This document shows positions 1 to 9,902 of a DNA stretch of 64,000 bases, piece by piece. Within the stretch, counting starts at the first letter, position 1; every line of letters starts with the position of its first letter. The stretch covers positions 1,302,001 to 1,366,000 of the forward strand of contig JAJTUP010000012.1 in assembly GCA_021399435.1 (NCBI GenBank). Reading direction: 5' to 3'. Origin of the DNA: Diaporthe sp. PMI_573. Its lineage: Eukaryota > Ascomycota > Sordariomycetes > Diaporthales > Diaporthaceae. Position numbers and translations under genes: made by a program. Under the pieces are notes generated by a model. It was not told the DNA's origin and did not search any database. It worked only from the letters and a program-made list of their open reading frames with translations.

Positions 1-2
1 GC

Positions 3-1013
3 TCAGATGTCACTAAGCGTATGCGTTCTGGAGGCGAAAAGGAACTGTTACTGGCAGATGCGAAAAACATCCTCGGCTTAAACCCAGAAGAGTCCCGACG
101 AGTGCGGTCAGCATTCTACAAAATATTGCAGGCGGATGGCTTCACATCAAAGGTGGCTATGGGGCCTGAACGCTGGACAGAACTCAAGCAGAGATGGATC
201 GACGAGTCTGACATGCTGCAGAGAATATTGAGCAGACTCGACGATGCACAAAGCCACGAAATGAAGACGAGGGCTGTGGAAGCGCTGGCAAGAGATGTCA
301 TGAAGCGCTTGAGGGATGACCAAAGCCGAGGCAGGGGCACTAAGCAGACCAGGGCGAGGTCTTCTGAAGCGCTTGCCACGGGTGAAGATTTTCAGGAGAA
401 TGCTCCTGTCATCGAAAACCTGGCCGAGGACGCCTCTGGCTTCGGTGCCCAGATGCTGGTTACGCCCAGTGCTGGTGGCATCCAACACGGGCACGCTCAC
501 ACAAGTCGTCTGGTACCCGATCACCATCTGCTCGGAGCCCAGATGAGCCTGCAAGTACCTATTGATTCCGGCCTTGGATCATCAATGCTCCTGGATCCTA
601 ATGCTCAAGATCCATTTGTCAACCCTCATCAGCAGTTTCTCGCCGGCCCATCGCCAATGGAAGCCCCGTCCCCTTTTGACCCTCCACAATCGGCAGCACC
701 GTCCGTTGTGTATCAAACAGCACCTGTCGCAAATACTGGGCCTATACCAGTATATATCCAGCTGCTGAGCCCCGGAAACATCGGCCAAGGAGGCGAATTC
801 AGTATCGTCATCTTAAACTCAGCATCCGTGACTGAACTCCGCCAGGTCGCCGAACACAGGGTTCCAGGCTCAACGTGTGTTCGCATCCAAGGGCTGATCA
901 AACTGGCGGGGATGGATGGAAGTGTCCCACTGGAAATTGACAATGATGACCATATGGGTGCGTACCTCGCAGAGGCGCGAATACCGTCTTTCAACATACA
1001 TCTGGATTTCTAG
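3..1013 (+). CDS. Hypothetical protein, 5' truncated by window edge
   Basis: The frame is open from base 3, so the first ATG at 21 need not be the true start and the gene probably begins outside the window. The visible part is about 337 residues. The first ~110 residues are charged and helical (Arg/Glu/Lys-rich, with Trp in a WTELKQRW segment). A low-complexity Pro/Gln/Ser-rich middle follows. The last ~90 residues (from about VPVYIQLL) look like a compact alpha/beta domain ending in a hydrophobic strand, NIHLDF. The helical N-part followed by a disordered linker would fit a nuclear or regulatory protein, but I do not recognise a family and assign no function. Confidence 0.72.
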   Translation, partial: SDVTKRMRSGGEKELLLADAKNILGLNPEESRRVRSAFYKILQADGFTSKVAMGPERWTELKQRWIDESDMLQRILSRLDDAQSHEMKTRAVEALARDVMKRLRDDQSRGRGTKQTRARSSEALATGEDFQENAPVIENLAEDASGFGAQMLVTPSAGGIQHGHAHTSRLVPDHHLLGAQMSLQVPIDSGLGSSMLLDPNAQDPFVNPHQQFLAGPSPMEAPSPFDPPQSAAPSVVYQTAPVANTGPIPVYIQLLSPGNIGQGGEFSIVILNSASVTELRQVAEHRVPGSTCVRIQGLIKLAGMDGSVPLEIDNDDHMGAYLAEARIPSFNIHLDF

Positions 1014-1975
1014 TCATCAGCCTGGCCGTCATCGCTCACCCCGATACCCACGCCATCATCAATTCTGTGGTGGAAGAGTGGATCTCCAGCGCAACAATGC
1101 CGTCATGTTATTGAAAAATTTTCATAACAATGCCGAAGGCGACCAAGTTGGTCGCAGATTACCTCTCGCCATCCTTAGTCCTTGCCCACGGACGGTTCCC
1201 GGGCTCGCCGTGCCGTCCCGGCTAGTGAGATCGCTTTGCCTCCGTCCGATTAAGTCAAACTGACCACTGGGACGTTCAAAGATCCAGAAGCCTCACTAGA
1301 CCTAAGATCACACAGAAACACTCCTTTTCCCTCAATTTCGTTCTCTCCATTACGGACGAAAGCTGACAAGAGAATCTGGTATCTGGGGAGACGAACCCTC
1401 GTTTGGTGGAGCTGTGGAAGAGCCACGATGGATGCTGGGACACCCAAATCATTTCACTAATAGCTTAACTAGTCGAATGAATGTAATAGTATCTGATGAA
1501 TTCAATTGATCCGGTGAACGTGTCACATTGATGGAAAAGGACGATCAGGATCTTAGCCTGCGGAGATCGCGTCTATTCCGATCAGACAGGAGTGGGGAAG
1601 GGTTCTTTTGGACAGAGGTCAACAGCGATATTTGCCGTACGATGCGCAAATAGAGAGTATATGCAAGAATGAACATATAGAGACTCACGCCAATTCACTT
1701 CCCCGACCATTGGATAGAAGAAAACACAATGGTGAGTAGCGGTCGTAGTGATACTTTCACGGTTGTCATTAGTCATCAACGGCGAGGATGAATCATATAG
1801 CGTTGGGCCTTCCAACCAGACCACATCCTGAAATTTTCATCTCATCTCACATGAGCCGAAGCACACAGCCCAAAATCCTGACAATCACAAACACGGGGAT
1901 TCACCTCGGAAGGCAAGGATGCTCCTCAGACAGGCAGAGCCAGCAGACGTGGACGGCTATATTTCGGCAGCGGCC
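1014..1975. other. Intergenic, no gene seen
   Basis: There is no ORF with coding character here. The stretch holds the 3' flank of the upstream gene and the presumed promoter and 5' UTR of YAE1. An in-frame ATG at 1919 would extend YAE1 by 19 codons. Confidence 0.6.
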
Positions 1976-2734
1976 ATGAGCTCACCGGGACAGCACCAGG
2001 ATGGCACCGCCCCGCGGACCGACCCGCTCGACGACGTGTTCGGGTCTGACGGGGACGACGACACACCTGTATTTGAGGGAGACGATGAAGCAAACCCGCA
2101 CATACGCGTCATTTCGCGTGAGGCCCCGTTAGCAGCACAGCACAACCACCCGTCGGACATCCACCGGCTGCGGCAGGAGCACACGACGGCGGGGTACCGC
2201 GAGGGCATCACCGTGGCCAAGGGGACCAGCGTCCAGGCCGGGTTCGATGAGGGCTTCGGGCTGGGCTCGACGATTGGGCTCAGGGTCGGCTACCTGCTCG
2301 GGGTGCTGGAGGGCGTCGCCGCCGCGCTGAGCAGGGACCCCTCGCTCGCCGCCGAGCGCGCCGAGGCGGGCAGGCTCCTGGCCGAGGCGAGGGCTGAGCT
2401 GGGCGTGCAGGCCGTTTTCAGCCCGGAGTACTGGGACTCGGACGGGACGTGGAAGTACGAGGTTGGGGACCGGAGCGGGCAGGCGGGTGATGAGGGGGAG
2501 GAGGAGGAGGAGGAGGTCGTCTTCTCGCACGTGGCCGAGGCTCACCCGCTCGTGAGGAAGTGGGCTTTGGCGGTCGAGGAGCAGATGCGGAGGTGGGGAC
2601 TTGAGGAGCAGGTGTCTCTTCTGCAGCGCCGGGACGAGGAGGATGCCGGGGCTGCCGAGCCTGTGGTCAGGGTGAAGGCTGTGGCCCCGTCCCAACCCGA
2701 TGCCAAAGTCGGGAATGATGCGCTGAGCTGGTGA
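1976..2734 (+). CDS. YAE1: Yae1, deca-GX3 adaptor for Rli1/ABCE1 Fe-S maturation
   Basis: This intronless 252-aa protein carries the deca-GX3 signature: glycines spaced every four residues between about residues 73 and 113 (GYREG, AGFDEGFGLGS, GLRVGYLLG). It is followed by an ARAELG helix and an AHPLVRKW motif, as in yeast Yae1 (compare EKHPLITKW). Yae1 with Lto1 bridges the cytosolic CIA targeting complex to the ABC protein Rli1, allowing its 4Fe-4S clusters to be inserted. The N-terminus has the usual acidic DPLDDVFGSD segment. ATG 1976 has G at -3; the in-frame ATG at 1919 is an alternative (271 aa). The protein is longer than the 141-aa yeast one because of a poly-Glu insert near residue 185 and a C-terminal extension ending in ALSW. 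Confidence 0.9.
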   Translation: MSSPGQHQDGTAPRTDPLDDVFGSDGDDDTPVFEGDDEANPHIRVISREAPLAAQHNHPSDIHRLRQEHTTAGYREGITVAKGTSVQAGFDEGFGLGSTIGLRVGYLLGVLEGVAAALSRDPSLAAERAEAGRLLAEARAELGVQAVFSPEYWDSDGTWKYEVGDRSGQAGDEGEEEEEEVVFSHVAEAHPLVRKWALAVEEQMRRWGLEEQVSLLQRRDEEDAGAAEPVVRVKAVAPSQPDAKVGNDALSW

Positions 2735-4270
2735 AGCTTCGGTTCAAGGGGTCAGATGCGCCGGGCACTTGGACGGTCAGGGACTACGTGAACATGGGCA
2801 CAGCACATGATTTGGAACCGGACCCAGATGGTTCGGGTGCACAGTGCCTGCACATGTGCCCGAAGCAACAAGCACGCAGTCAATGCGGCCAGAGACATAC
2901 CGGACGGAATACCCTCGCGCCGACGGCAGCGAAGGGCACGGCAGATATATCATTTATGGCAGCAAGTTCGGGTGAGTCAGAATGTCCAAGCATGTGTGGG
3001 CCATATCTCATTACAGACATAAAAAAGCTGATAGAGTAAGCAGGCTCGGCTATAGGAACAAACGGACCGAGTTGCAACATCGAGGACGGAGGCGGCCCAG
3101 CAGAAGATGAACGCCTCTCGCCAGCCGAGCCAGTTAGGTGGAAGCCCGATGATCGATGGTGGTGCAGGGGAGGCAAGGAGGGTCGGGCCTGTACGAGGCA
3201 CGGCTGATGTCAATTGTCGCCCAGAAGAGGCTCGTTAATCATTCGTGGTGGGGCCATCCGGTCTCACGGCAAACACCATCAATCAAAGCAAACCGGGAGG
3301 CTGACGGCATGATCGTGGGTGTTACCTTCCTGATGTAGCATTCGTGTTTTCTGACGTTACGCACTGGTCTTGGACGAGGCTGTGAATTAATAACAAGACC
3401 AAGATGGGTGATAGATCAACATATATACGTGGAAGAAACCGAAGTCGATTCATTGTGCAGTGCAGTGCTCTTCCGGAAACCAACCGAGGACGAGATATTT
3501 TGGGGGGAAGAGCGCAGCAGCTGCGGAGGACTGGGGCCGACTGAGCCACTCGGTAGTGAATCCTTCCCGCAGCGACAGCCAGTCTTGCACCAGCCTGCCT
3601 GCCTGCCAATCCCTTGCCAGGCCCGTCTTCCAAGGTTTCCACCACACCACCCACGAGGCAGCTGCTTTGTGCTCTTTTCCTCACCCCCGCTCCCGCTAGG
3701 CTACCACGTCGACTAGCCCACTGCTACCGCGTGAGCTGACCGCATCCTTCCTTCTCTCCCGTCCCAGGCCTTTTCGCCCTCTGGCCCTAGGCGTCTGGCC
3801 CGCCGCCAATCCCGCCTTTTGGAATGCGCCACCGAGGTCACCTGAACCGTCCACCCCGCCTTGGGCCCGATGTGCAACTGCCACTAGTACACGGGGCCGT
3901 TGGAGCGACTTTAGCATGGGGGCATGCACAGCTGGCTAGCCTTAGCCTTATGTGCTAGGTATGTATGCTAGGCATGCTACGTATGACTAGCCTGGCTCGA
4001 GGGCCTGAGGGGCTCGCGTCTCGCAATCGCGCGCATGTGCCATAATCGCTTCGCATTCCAGTCCTGGAAACCCACCGTATAAGGATCTCGAGGGCCCCAC
4101 CACCGGAATCCAAGCTTAGGAGTACCCTTATTGCTCCCACACTTATATCTGCACGTCTGCATCCGCACCCCTTTGCCCGGGAGAACAAACACGACATATC
4201 GAGGCCCGTTCAGATCACAGAGACTCGACGATCCCTCTCGACCAGCGTCCAAAACCCCACACCCCGCAAA
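2735..4270. other. Intergenic, no gene seen
   Basis: Short overlapping ORFs on both strands lack coding character. The stretch includes a small (CCTG)n-like patch near 3590-3605 and GCTAGG/ATGCTA-rich imperfect repeats at about 3930-3995. The right end is the promoter and 5' UTR of the small membrane protein gene. Confidence 0.5.
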
Positions 4271-4904
4271 ATGGCTCCAACGGCCCAGAAACCACTCGTC
4301 GGCCACTTCGACTGGCCGGCCATGAACCCACCACAGAACTCCAGTACGCTTCTACTCCCCCACATCCTCCCCCGAGGCCCAATCTCTTATTCTACCGTCC
4401 CGTGCCTGACTGACATGCGCCGCTGCAGGCCGTCCGCTGCACCATTCCCACTCTCACTATGAGAGCCCATTCCAACAGGTCGACATGAGGCCCGGCATGC
4501 TCCAATCCACATCAGACTTCTTCTCAGAGCAGCTCGCCGCCCTCAGCGCCTACCTGAGCCGGCAGCCCGTGGTCCTGACGGTGTTTCTGATCGCATGCGC
4601 CATCGCCCTCCTGGCACTCGCACTGTTCCTGTGCGGCGCCAAGAGGGGCCTGGAGAAGCAGCAGCGCTTGCACGAGTGCCGACGCCACTTTGACGACGAC
4701 GACGAGTTTCCGGCGTGCGAAAAAGTTCCCGGACCCGCCCACGGCGAAAGTTTATGGTCTGAAACCCGACGTGAATTCGGATTGAAAGGTAGTCGCGCCC
4801 AAGGGGCTAATCTCAAACCCGACCTGCCGCTGTTTCACGTTTCTGGTCACTCAGCGACAATCGTTCAGCCCTGCTTCGTTTCAACCATTTCTCCCCCCTC
4901 ATGA
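4271..4904 (+). CDS. Small single-pass membrane protein, unknown function
   Basis: The model has two exons, 4271-4343 and 4429-4904. The 85-nt intron has donor GTACGC, acceptor CTGCAG and a CTGAC branch point 18-20 nt before the acceptor; joining gives 182 aa. Residues ~1-65 are Pro/His/Ser-rich. One strong transmembrane segment (PVVLTVFLIACAIALLALAL) follows, then a basic stretch GAKRGLEKQQR and an acidic FDDDDEF patch. The positive-inside rule suggests a cytosolic C-terminus. The family is not recognised. The last ~45 residues are less convincing as coding and a further 3' intron is possible. Confidence 0.65.
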
Positions 4905-6103
4905 CCGGGGTTGACCCGATAAACATTTCGATAATATCTTGCCATGCATAATGGCAGCTAAACGACTAATATCTCACACCGGTGGCCATGCATCTGTCTG
5001 CCTGGAGTTGTGAGCCACCGAGGGGGTTTTTGCCTCAGGGCCGCCGCTCTGGTGAGCATCGGGGCTGGAATGCCGCATGGAAAGAGACATTTAGGCGGCC
5101 TGAGTGAGAGCAAGCGCGCGCCGATTGTGTCTCGGATATTTCCATCTCGAGCTGAAGAACAGGACGCCCTCAGGGTCCGCGTGCAACATAGCTAGCCGTA
5201 CAACCTCTTCGGCTTCAGGCGACTTGCTCATCTTCGGCTAATTCCTCGAGGCGAAGAGCCGACGACTGCGGAGTCAGTCTCGGAATATCGAATTACGAAC
5301 CGAGCACAACTGCTCGCACATTCTACCAGATATCTTTGAACCCGCCATACGCATCCTACCAACTAAATCCTGGCGCAATGGGCGCCCATCAGCTAAGGCG
5401 GCGATGTCTGGAACAACACGAGGCTCGCAGAAGCTACGAAAAGCCCAGACGCTGATAACGTCAGGTCTTGCCTGGTCCTGGCTCGACTCCTTGTGGTCTG
5501 GGGGAAACCAGGAATTGCGGGGCGAATGGCGCACAGTGATCGTGATCGCAGCCTGACCCCAATCAGCGCAGGCTGCACATGATCCACCCACGCAGAAGAA
5601 CATTTAATGTGCAGGGGAGTTCCCCTTGTGCAAAACTCCGGCGCACTGGGCTCAAGAAAGTCATATTCGCAGGAATTGGGGCTGACCCGTCTGCTATGCA
5701 TAATGAATTTAAGATACCTCAAGTACTATACCAATAGATACCTCTAGAAGCGTAATGTCGTCTGCTTAGTCTCACCTGCTTTTCACAAACGGTTCCCCTA
5801 TGGATTCTCTGGCCAGGCTTTGGCTGGAGGCTGAAGAACAAGAAGCCGAGTTCATCTTGTATTCATCATCACGACCAACTAGCGCATACACATATGAAGG
5901 CCTACTACAGCCTTGTCTAAATTACACGTAACACTAAAGTGCACTCCGAAGACACAAGCTGTTCATCACTCATCATGAATTATCACTATTCGAGCTATTA
6001 CATACGCCCTGTTGAGCCCAAGGTCCAGTTGTCTCCCCGGCTAGACAAACGCCAATCCTTGCTCAGAGGGTGTGGGTCCGTCCATTTTCCCTCTGTAGCT
6101 AAC
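4905..6103. other. Intergenic between convergent genes
   Basis: These 1.2 kb hold no convincing ORF. They are the 3' flanks of two genes facing each other; the A+T-rich part near 5700-6000 is probably the 3' UTR of the minus-strand gene. Confidence 0.5.
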
Positions 6104-7759
6104 TTAACCAAACTTCTTCTCAAACTTCTTGAACATTCCAGTGACTCCCCTCTCCAGCCTCCCAGCGTTCTCCTCCAGCCGTCCCTTGGGCTCTTTCTTG
6201 GGCTTGTACCTGGCCGCGGCCTCGCCCTCGGTCGGCCGGTACGCCTGCTGGTGGATGCTGTACTCGTTGGGGCCGTGGCCACCGCCCTGCTGCGTCGCGT
6301 ACGTGTAGTTGGAGAACCCGCCGGGCGGTGGTGGCGGCAGCGGGAGGCCCGGGCTGGTCATCGACGGCGGCGTCGGCGTGCCGTGTTGTTGTTGGTGCTG
6401 CGGTATCACTCCCGGGATCGACTGGTGGTGCTGCAGCGGCGGTTGCTGAGGCGCGAAGCCCGGGCTCCCGGGGAACTGCGCGCCGTACGGGCTCTGCAGC
6501 GCCGGTGAGGGCATGCCGTGGACGGGCATCGTGGCGGCTCGCGCCAGGCCCGGGTGTCCTCCTCCTCCTCCTCCTCCTCCTCCTCCCATAGCGCCGTGGG
6601 TCCCGAAGCCCTGCGGCGGCATCCCGGGGCTCTGGACCGGCGGGCCAGGGAAGCTGGGGGCGCCGGGTACCGCGCTGAACTGCGGCGGGGGGATCCCCGG
6701 GCTGAGAGGGCTCATGTGGGCGGGCATGCCGGACACCAGACCCGGGGAGAAGGGTGTGCCCGCGTCCTGGGCGAGGCGGGACTGCAGGGGGTTCACGTCG
6801 CCGTCTTCTGGCGGCGGGGTCTTCTCGCGGTGGCGGATCTGCTCTGGTGCCGCGGGGGCGGCCGGGTTGTAGGCCATGGGTACGAAGCTTGCCGGCGAGG
6901 TGGTGGAGTTGGCGTCGCGGTCGTCACCATCATTGGTCACGGCGGACAGTGGTGGGGGGGCAAAGGAGGGGATGTTGCTGTTGCTGTTGCTGTCTCTGCC
7001 GTTGGTCTGAGGGGGAGGCGGGGGTATCTTTGAGTCCGAGAAGATTGCAGCGTTCTCCAGCTTCTGGACAAGCGGGTTCACGTCGACCGAGTGCTGCTGC
7101 TCGTGTCGTGACGGTGGACCGGGCTCATCTTGAACATCGACTTGGTTGGGCGGTAGAACGCGCCTGATGCCATTCACAAAAGAGAGGGCGTCGTTCTGGG
7201 TCCAGAAGTAGATGTCGAGGGAGTGAAGCTTGTAGTGGTATTTGTTCTGGTTGTGAGGGTCGTACGTCGGCAGGTGCCACTCTTCATGATCTCCAACCTC
7301 GCCGACTGCGAGGTTGACCATGCAGTGCTGCCTGTAAGAGTAGGTGACATGGACCTGGTCCAAGACTGGCGGATATAAGAGTTGAGAATCAGCGTGGCCC
7401 AGACTCACTCCGCATGGCCCAGAGGGAGGGCGGGGCTGGGTCATAACTCACACCCATCAAAGGCATCCTGATCGTCTGTGCCGACATGGTTTGCAATCTC
7501 TATGCGCGCCCTCCTCTCGTTTGCATTCTCGAACAGGTAGACATACGAGCCCTTGTCGAAGCGGTGGTGTGGAGGTGAGTCGGTGGGAGGGCTGTAAAAG
7601 TAATGGACATCGCCAAAGCTGTGGGTTGGTGAGCACACATTATCAGCCATACCGAGCACAACAATGGGTGCACTTCGATTGCGAGTCGCAAACCGAATCA
7701 ATGACTTCTTTTGGCACTTACAGCGTAGCCACATTCTCTTCCCCCGGCCTGAGAGCCAT
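6104..7759 (-). CDS. Proline/glycine-rich protein with conserved N-terminal domain
   Basis: The model has three exons: 7759-7722, 7618-7452 and 7365-6104. Introns are 103 nt (GTAAGT...CACAG, phase 2) and 86 nt (GTGAGT...CCAG, phase 1). The 488-aa product starts MALRPGEEN. Residues ~1-145 are globular with alternating strands and aromatic clusters (DVHYFYSPP, HVTYSYRQH, YHYKLHSLDIYFW) ending in a helix (DALSFVNGIRRVLP), which resembles a PH-like fold. Residues ~150-440 are low complexity: Pro-rich, with a run of ten or more Gly encoded by a CTC/GAG-type microsatellite around 6558-6590. The C-terminus is an amphipathic basic helix (GMFKKFEKKFG). The pattern suggests a membrane- or cytoskeleton-associated scaffold, which is inference; I cannot name the family. 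Confidence 0.82.
6558..6590. repeat. TCC/CTC trinucleotide microsatellite
   Basis: About ten uninterrupted (TCC)n units on the plus strand encode the polyglycine tract of the minus-strand protein. Length polymorphism between strains is likely. Confidence 0.9.
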
Positions 7760-8735
7760 TGTCCCGAGGAATGGAGGGGTCGCAAAAGCTCCCAGAGTGC
7801 AGTTGGTTACCGACACCGATGGGGCAAGGATGGCGCGACGCGCGAGATCAAGAGCAATTCCAAGTCTTGCGTGTTCGCTTGAACTACAATAAGAACAGCA
7901 ATAGCAATCGAGAGAACTCTCACGGCAGAAGAAAAGAGTGAAGGAGAGAAAAAAAAGATACGCAGACCTCACCCACAGCTTTAAGAGCGACACAACCCAG
8001 CTGTTCCGGACGTCACCTCGGGGCGGCCCACAGCGGGACAGGGACTCAAGGAAACGCACACATGCAAGCACTAGCGGGCATGTGCAACTCTGGGTCTTCA
8101 AATCAGCGTCCCTCTCACCTCTCATCAACCGCGACGATCCCGGTAGAGACGTCTGCAGGATGCACGAGACTGGGCGCGGGTGAGGGTGTTGGGCGCTTAG
8201 CAGTGCTCGTCTCGGGGTGGCATCGCCTGATGGTTGGCCAATGGCTGTGTGAGGCCGGGAGGGAGCTGGGCAGGAGAGTGGGGTTGACGGGAGCAAGAAG
8301 CAGGGCAGGGGTTGGGCTCCAGACTCTTGGGGTGCCCGCCCGGGTAGTCTAAGTCTACCTACTGTGAGGTACACACTTCTTTGAAGGAAACCTCGGGTGG
8401 TCTGTGCGTTACAGCGCTCCCGAATTTTTGGAGACGATGATCACGCTGAATACATGCTGGCGTTGATGGTATATCGATGGTGATATTGCGACATTTGCTC
8501 CCCTACGACCCAGCGAAAAGATTACCGCCTCGACGAAAAAGACCACATCAATAAAAACCAGCAGATCCCGCCATCTGGTTAACCACTTCCACAGCCAGCC
8601 GCGAGTCCATCACCACCCACGATCCCCAGAGCAGGGCCGAACGAGACCCCATTACGAGCTCAACAGGAGGGGCCTCTCCTACAGCAGAGCGCTCCCTCTC
8701 TCGCCGGAAATTCACACACAAACACAACCGGCACG
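7760..8735. promoter_or_regulatory. Shared divergent promoter region
   Basis: These 976 bp separate two diverging genes, the proline/glycine-rich gene (-) and the uS8m gene (+). There is no ORF with coding character. The leader immediately upstream of the minus-strand start is pyrimidine-rich (around 7920-7960 as read on the minus strand). No specific operator is recognised. Confidence 0.5.
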
Positions 8736-9227
8736 ATGGGCATATCCAACATAGCAAACGCCTGCGCGCACCTGCAAAACGCCTCGCGCGCAAGGCTAGG
8801 CCTGACCTCCCTCCCCAACACAAAATACAACCTCCTCTTCGCCCTGGCACTACACCGCTCGGGGCTCATATCAAGCGTGACGCGGTCGGGCCCCACGCCG
8901 CCCCCGCCCGAGGAGTTGTTGACCTTCAAGCCGGAGCCCGTGACGACCGCCAACGTGGCCACGAGGCGCCTGTGGCTGGGCCTCAAGTACATCGGCGACC
9001 AGCCCGTCATGCGCAACGTCAAGTCCATCAGCAAGCCCAAGCGGCCCATCAGCATGCAGCTGCCCGGTCTGCGCAAGATCGCCAGGGGGTTTGAGAATGG
9101 CTACGTCGATGGTCTCAAGATGGGCGAGTGCATGTTTGTCGCTACCGATAAGGGCGTGCTGGAGATCAGGGAGGCGCTGGAGAAGCAAATTGGGGGGCTG
9201 GTGCTGGCGCGCGTGTCGCCTTACTGA
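8736..9227 (+). CDS. MRPS8: Mitochondrial small-subunit ribosomal protein uS8m
   Basis: This intronless gene encodes 163 aa. The N-terminus contains NACAHLQNASRARLG, matching the first helix of fungal uS8m. The central TRRLWLGLKYIGDQPV segment is diagnostic of fungal mitochondrial S8, as is the C-terminal block with ATDKGVLEIREALEKQIGG. uS8 binds the central domain of 15S/16S-type rRNA and organises the platform of the small subunit; here it acts in the mitochondrial matrix. There is no obvious long presequence, as is usual for this protein in fungi. Start ATG 8736 follows a C/A-rich leader. Confidence 0.93.
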   Translation: MGISNIANACAHLQNASRARLGLTSLPNTKYNLLFALALHRSGLISSVTRSGPTPPPPEELLTFKPEPVTTANVATRRLWLGLKYIGDQPVMRNVKSISKPKRPISMQLPGLRKIARGFENGYVDGLKMGECMFVATDKGVLEIREALEKQIGGLVLARVSPY

Positions 9228-9902
9228 GTAGGGGTCTTGAGGCACGTATAGGAATGGAAAGGATGAGGGTGGAAGAGGGGGGGGGTGGACGAGGGAGGAC
9301 GAGGAGGGGCGGGTGGTAGCATGGGCTTAGGTCCAAGAATCGCGCCCTGGCAAATGCGCAAGGGCGACGACGGCGAGAGCATAGTTCAGGACTCGACTGT
9401 TGTTAGGTCAAGATTCTCTGGAAACGAGACCTTGGAGCAGAGCGTGCCTGTAAGAGGAAGCCATGATCGAACAAGTTCGACCGGCTCGGTTGCGGAGAGC
9501 AGCCGTCATTGTAACATACTCTCCATTATGAAGGGAAAAATCAAACTATCTACCCCCAAGACTTACCGGCCCACAGAGACAATATGTACCAGTTTGTACG
9601 GTATCACAGCCAAATGGAAATCATCAGTCAGATGGGCATGTGACAGCACGAGACCAGACGTCACTATACATTGTGGCAGGTTAGGCAGGTCACGAGGCGC
9701 AAGGCCATGCAGATGAGGTGGCCAAGAACGGCAAGGGTATATCCATTTGTACTCTTAATCGAGCTCTATTGTGCTTTTCCCTGTTGCTCCTGGAGGTATC
9801 ATATGAAACAAACCCAACGCTTCCCTAAAGTCGTGATCGCCATACAGTATGGATATCGAGAATAGAACACCATCAAATTCATTGACACACACTCATCCGC
9901 TT
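9228..9902. other. Intergenic, no gene seen
   Basis: This is the 3' flank shared by the convergent uS8m and Ala/Pro/Lys-rich genes. A G-rich run lies at about 9271-9310. Nothing else is supported. Confidence 0.5.
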
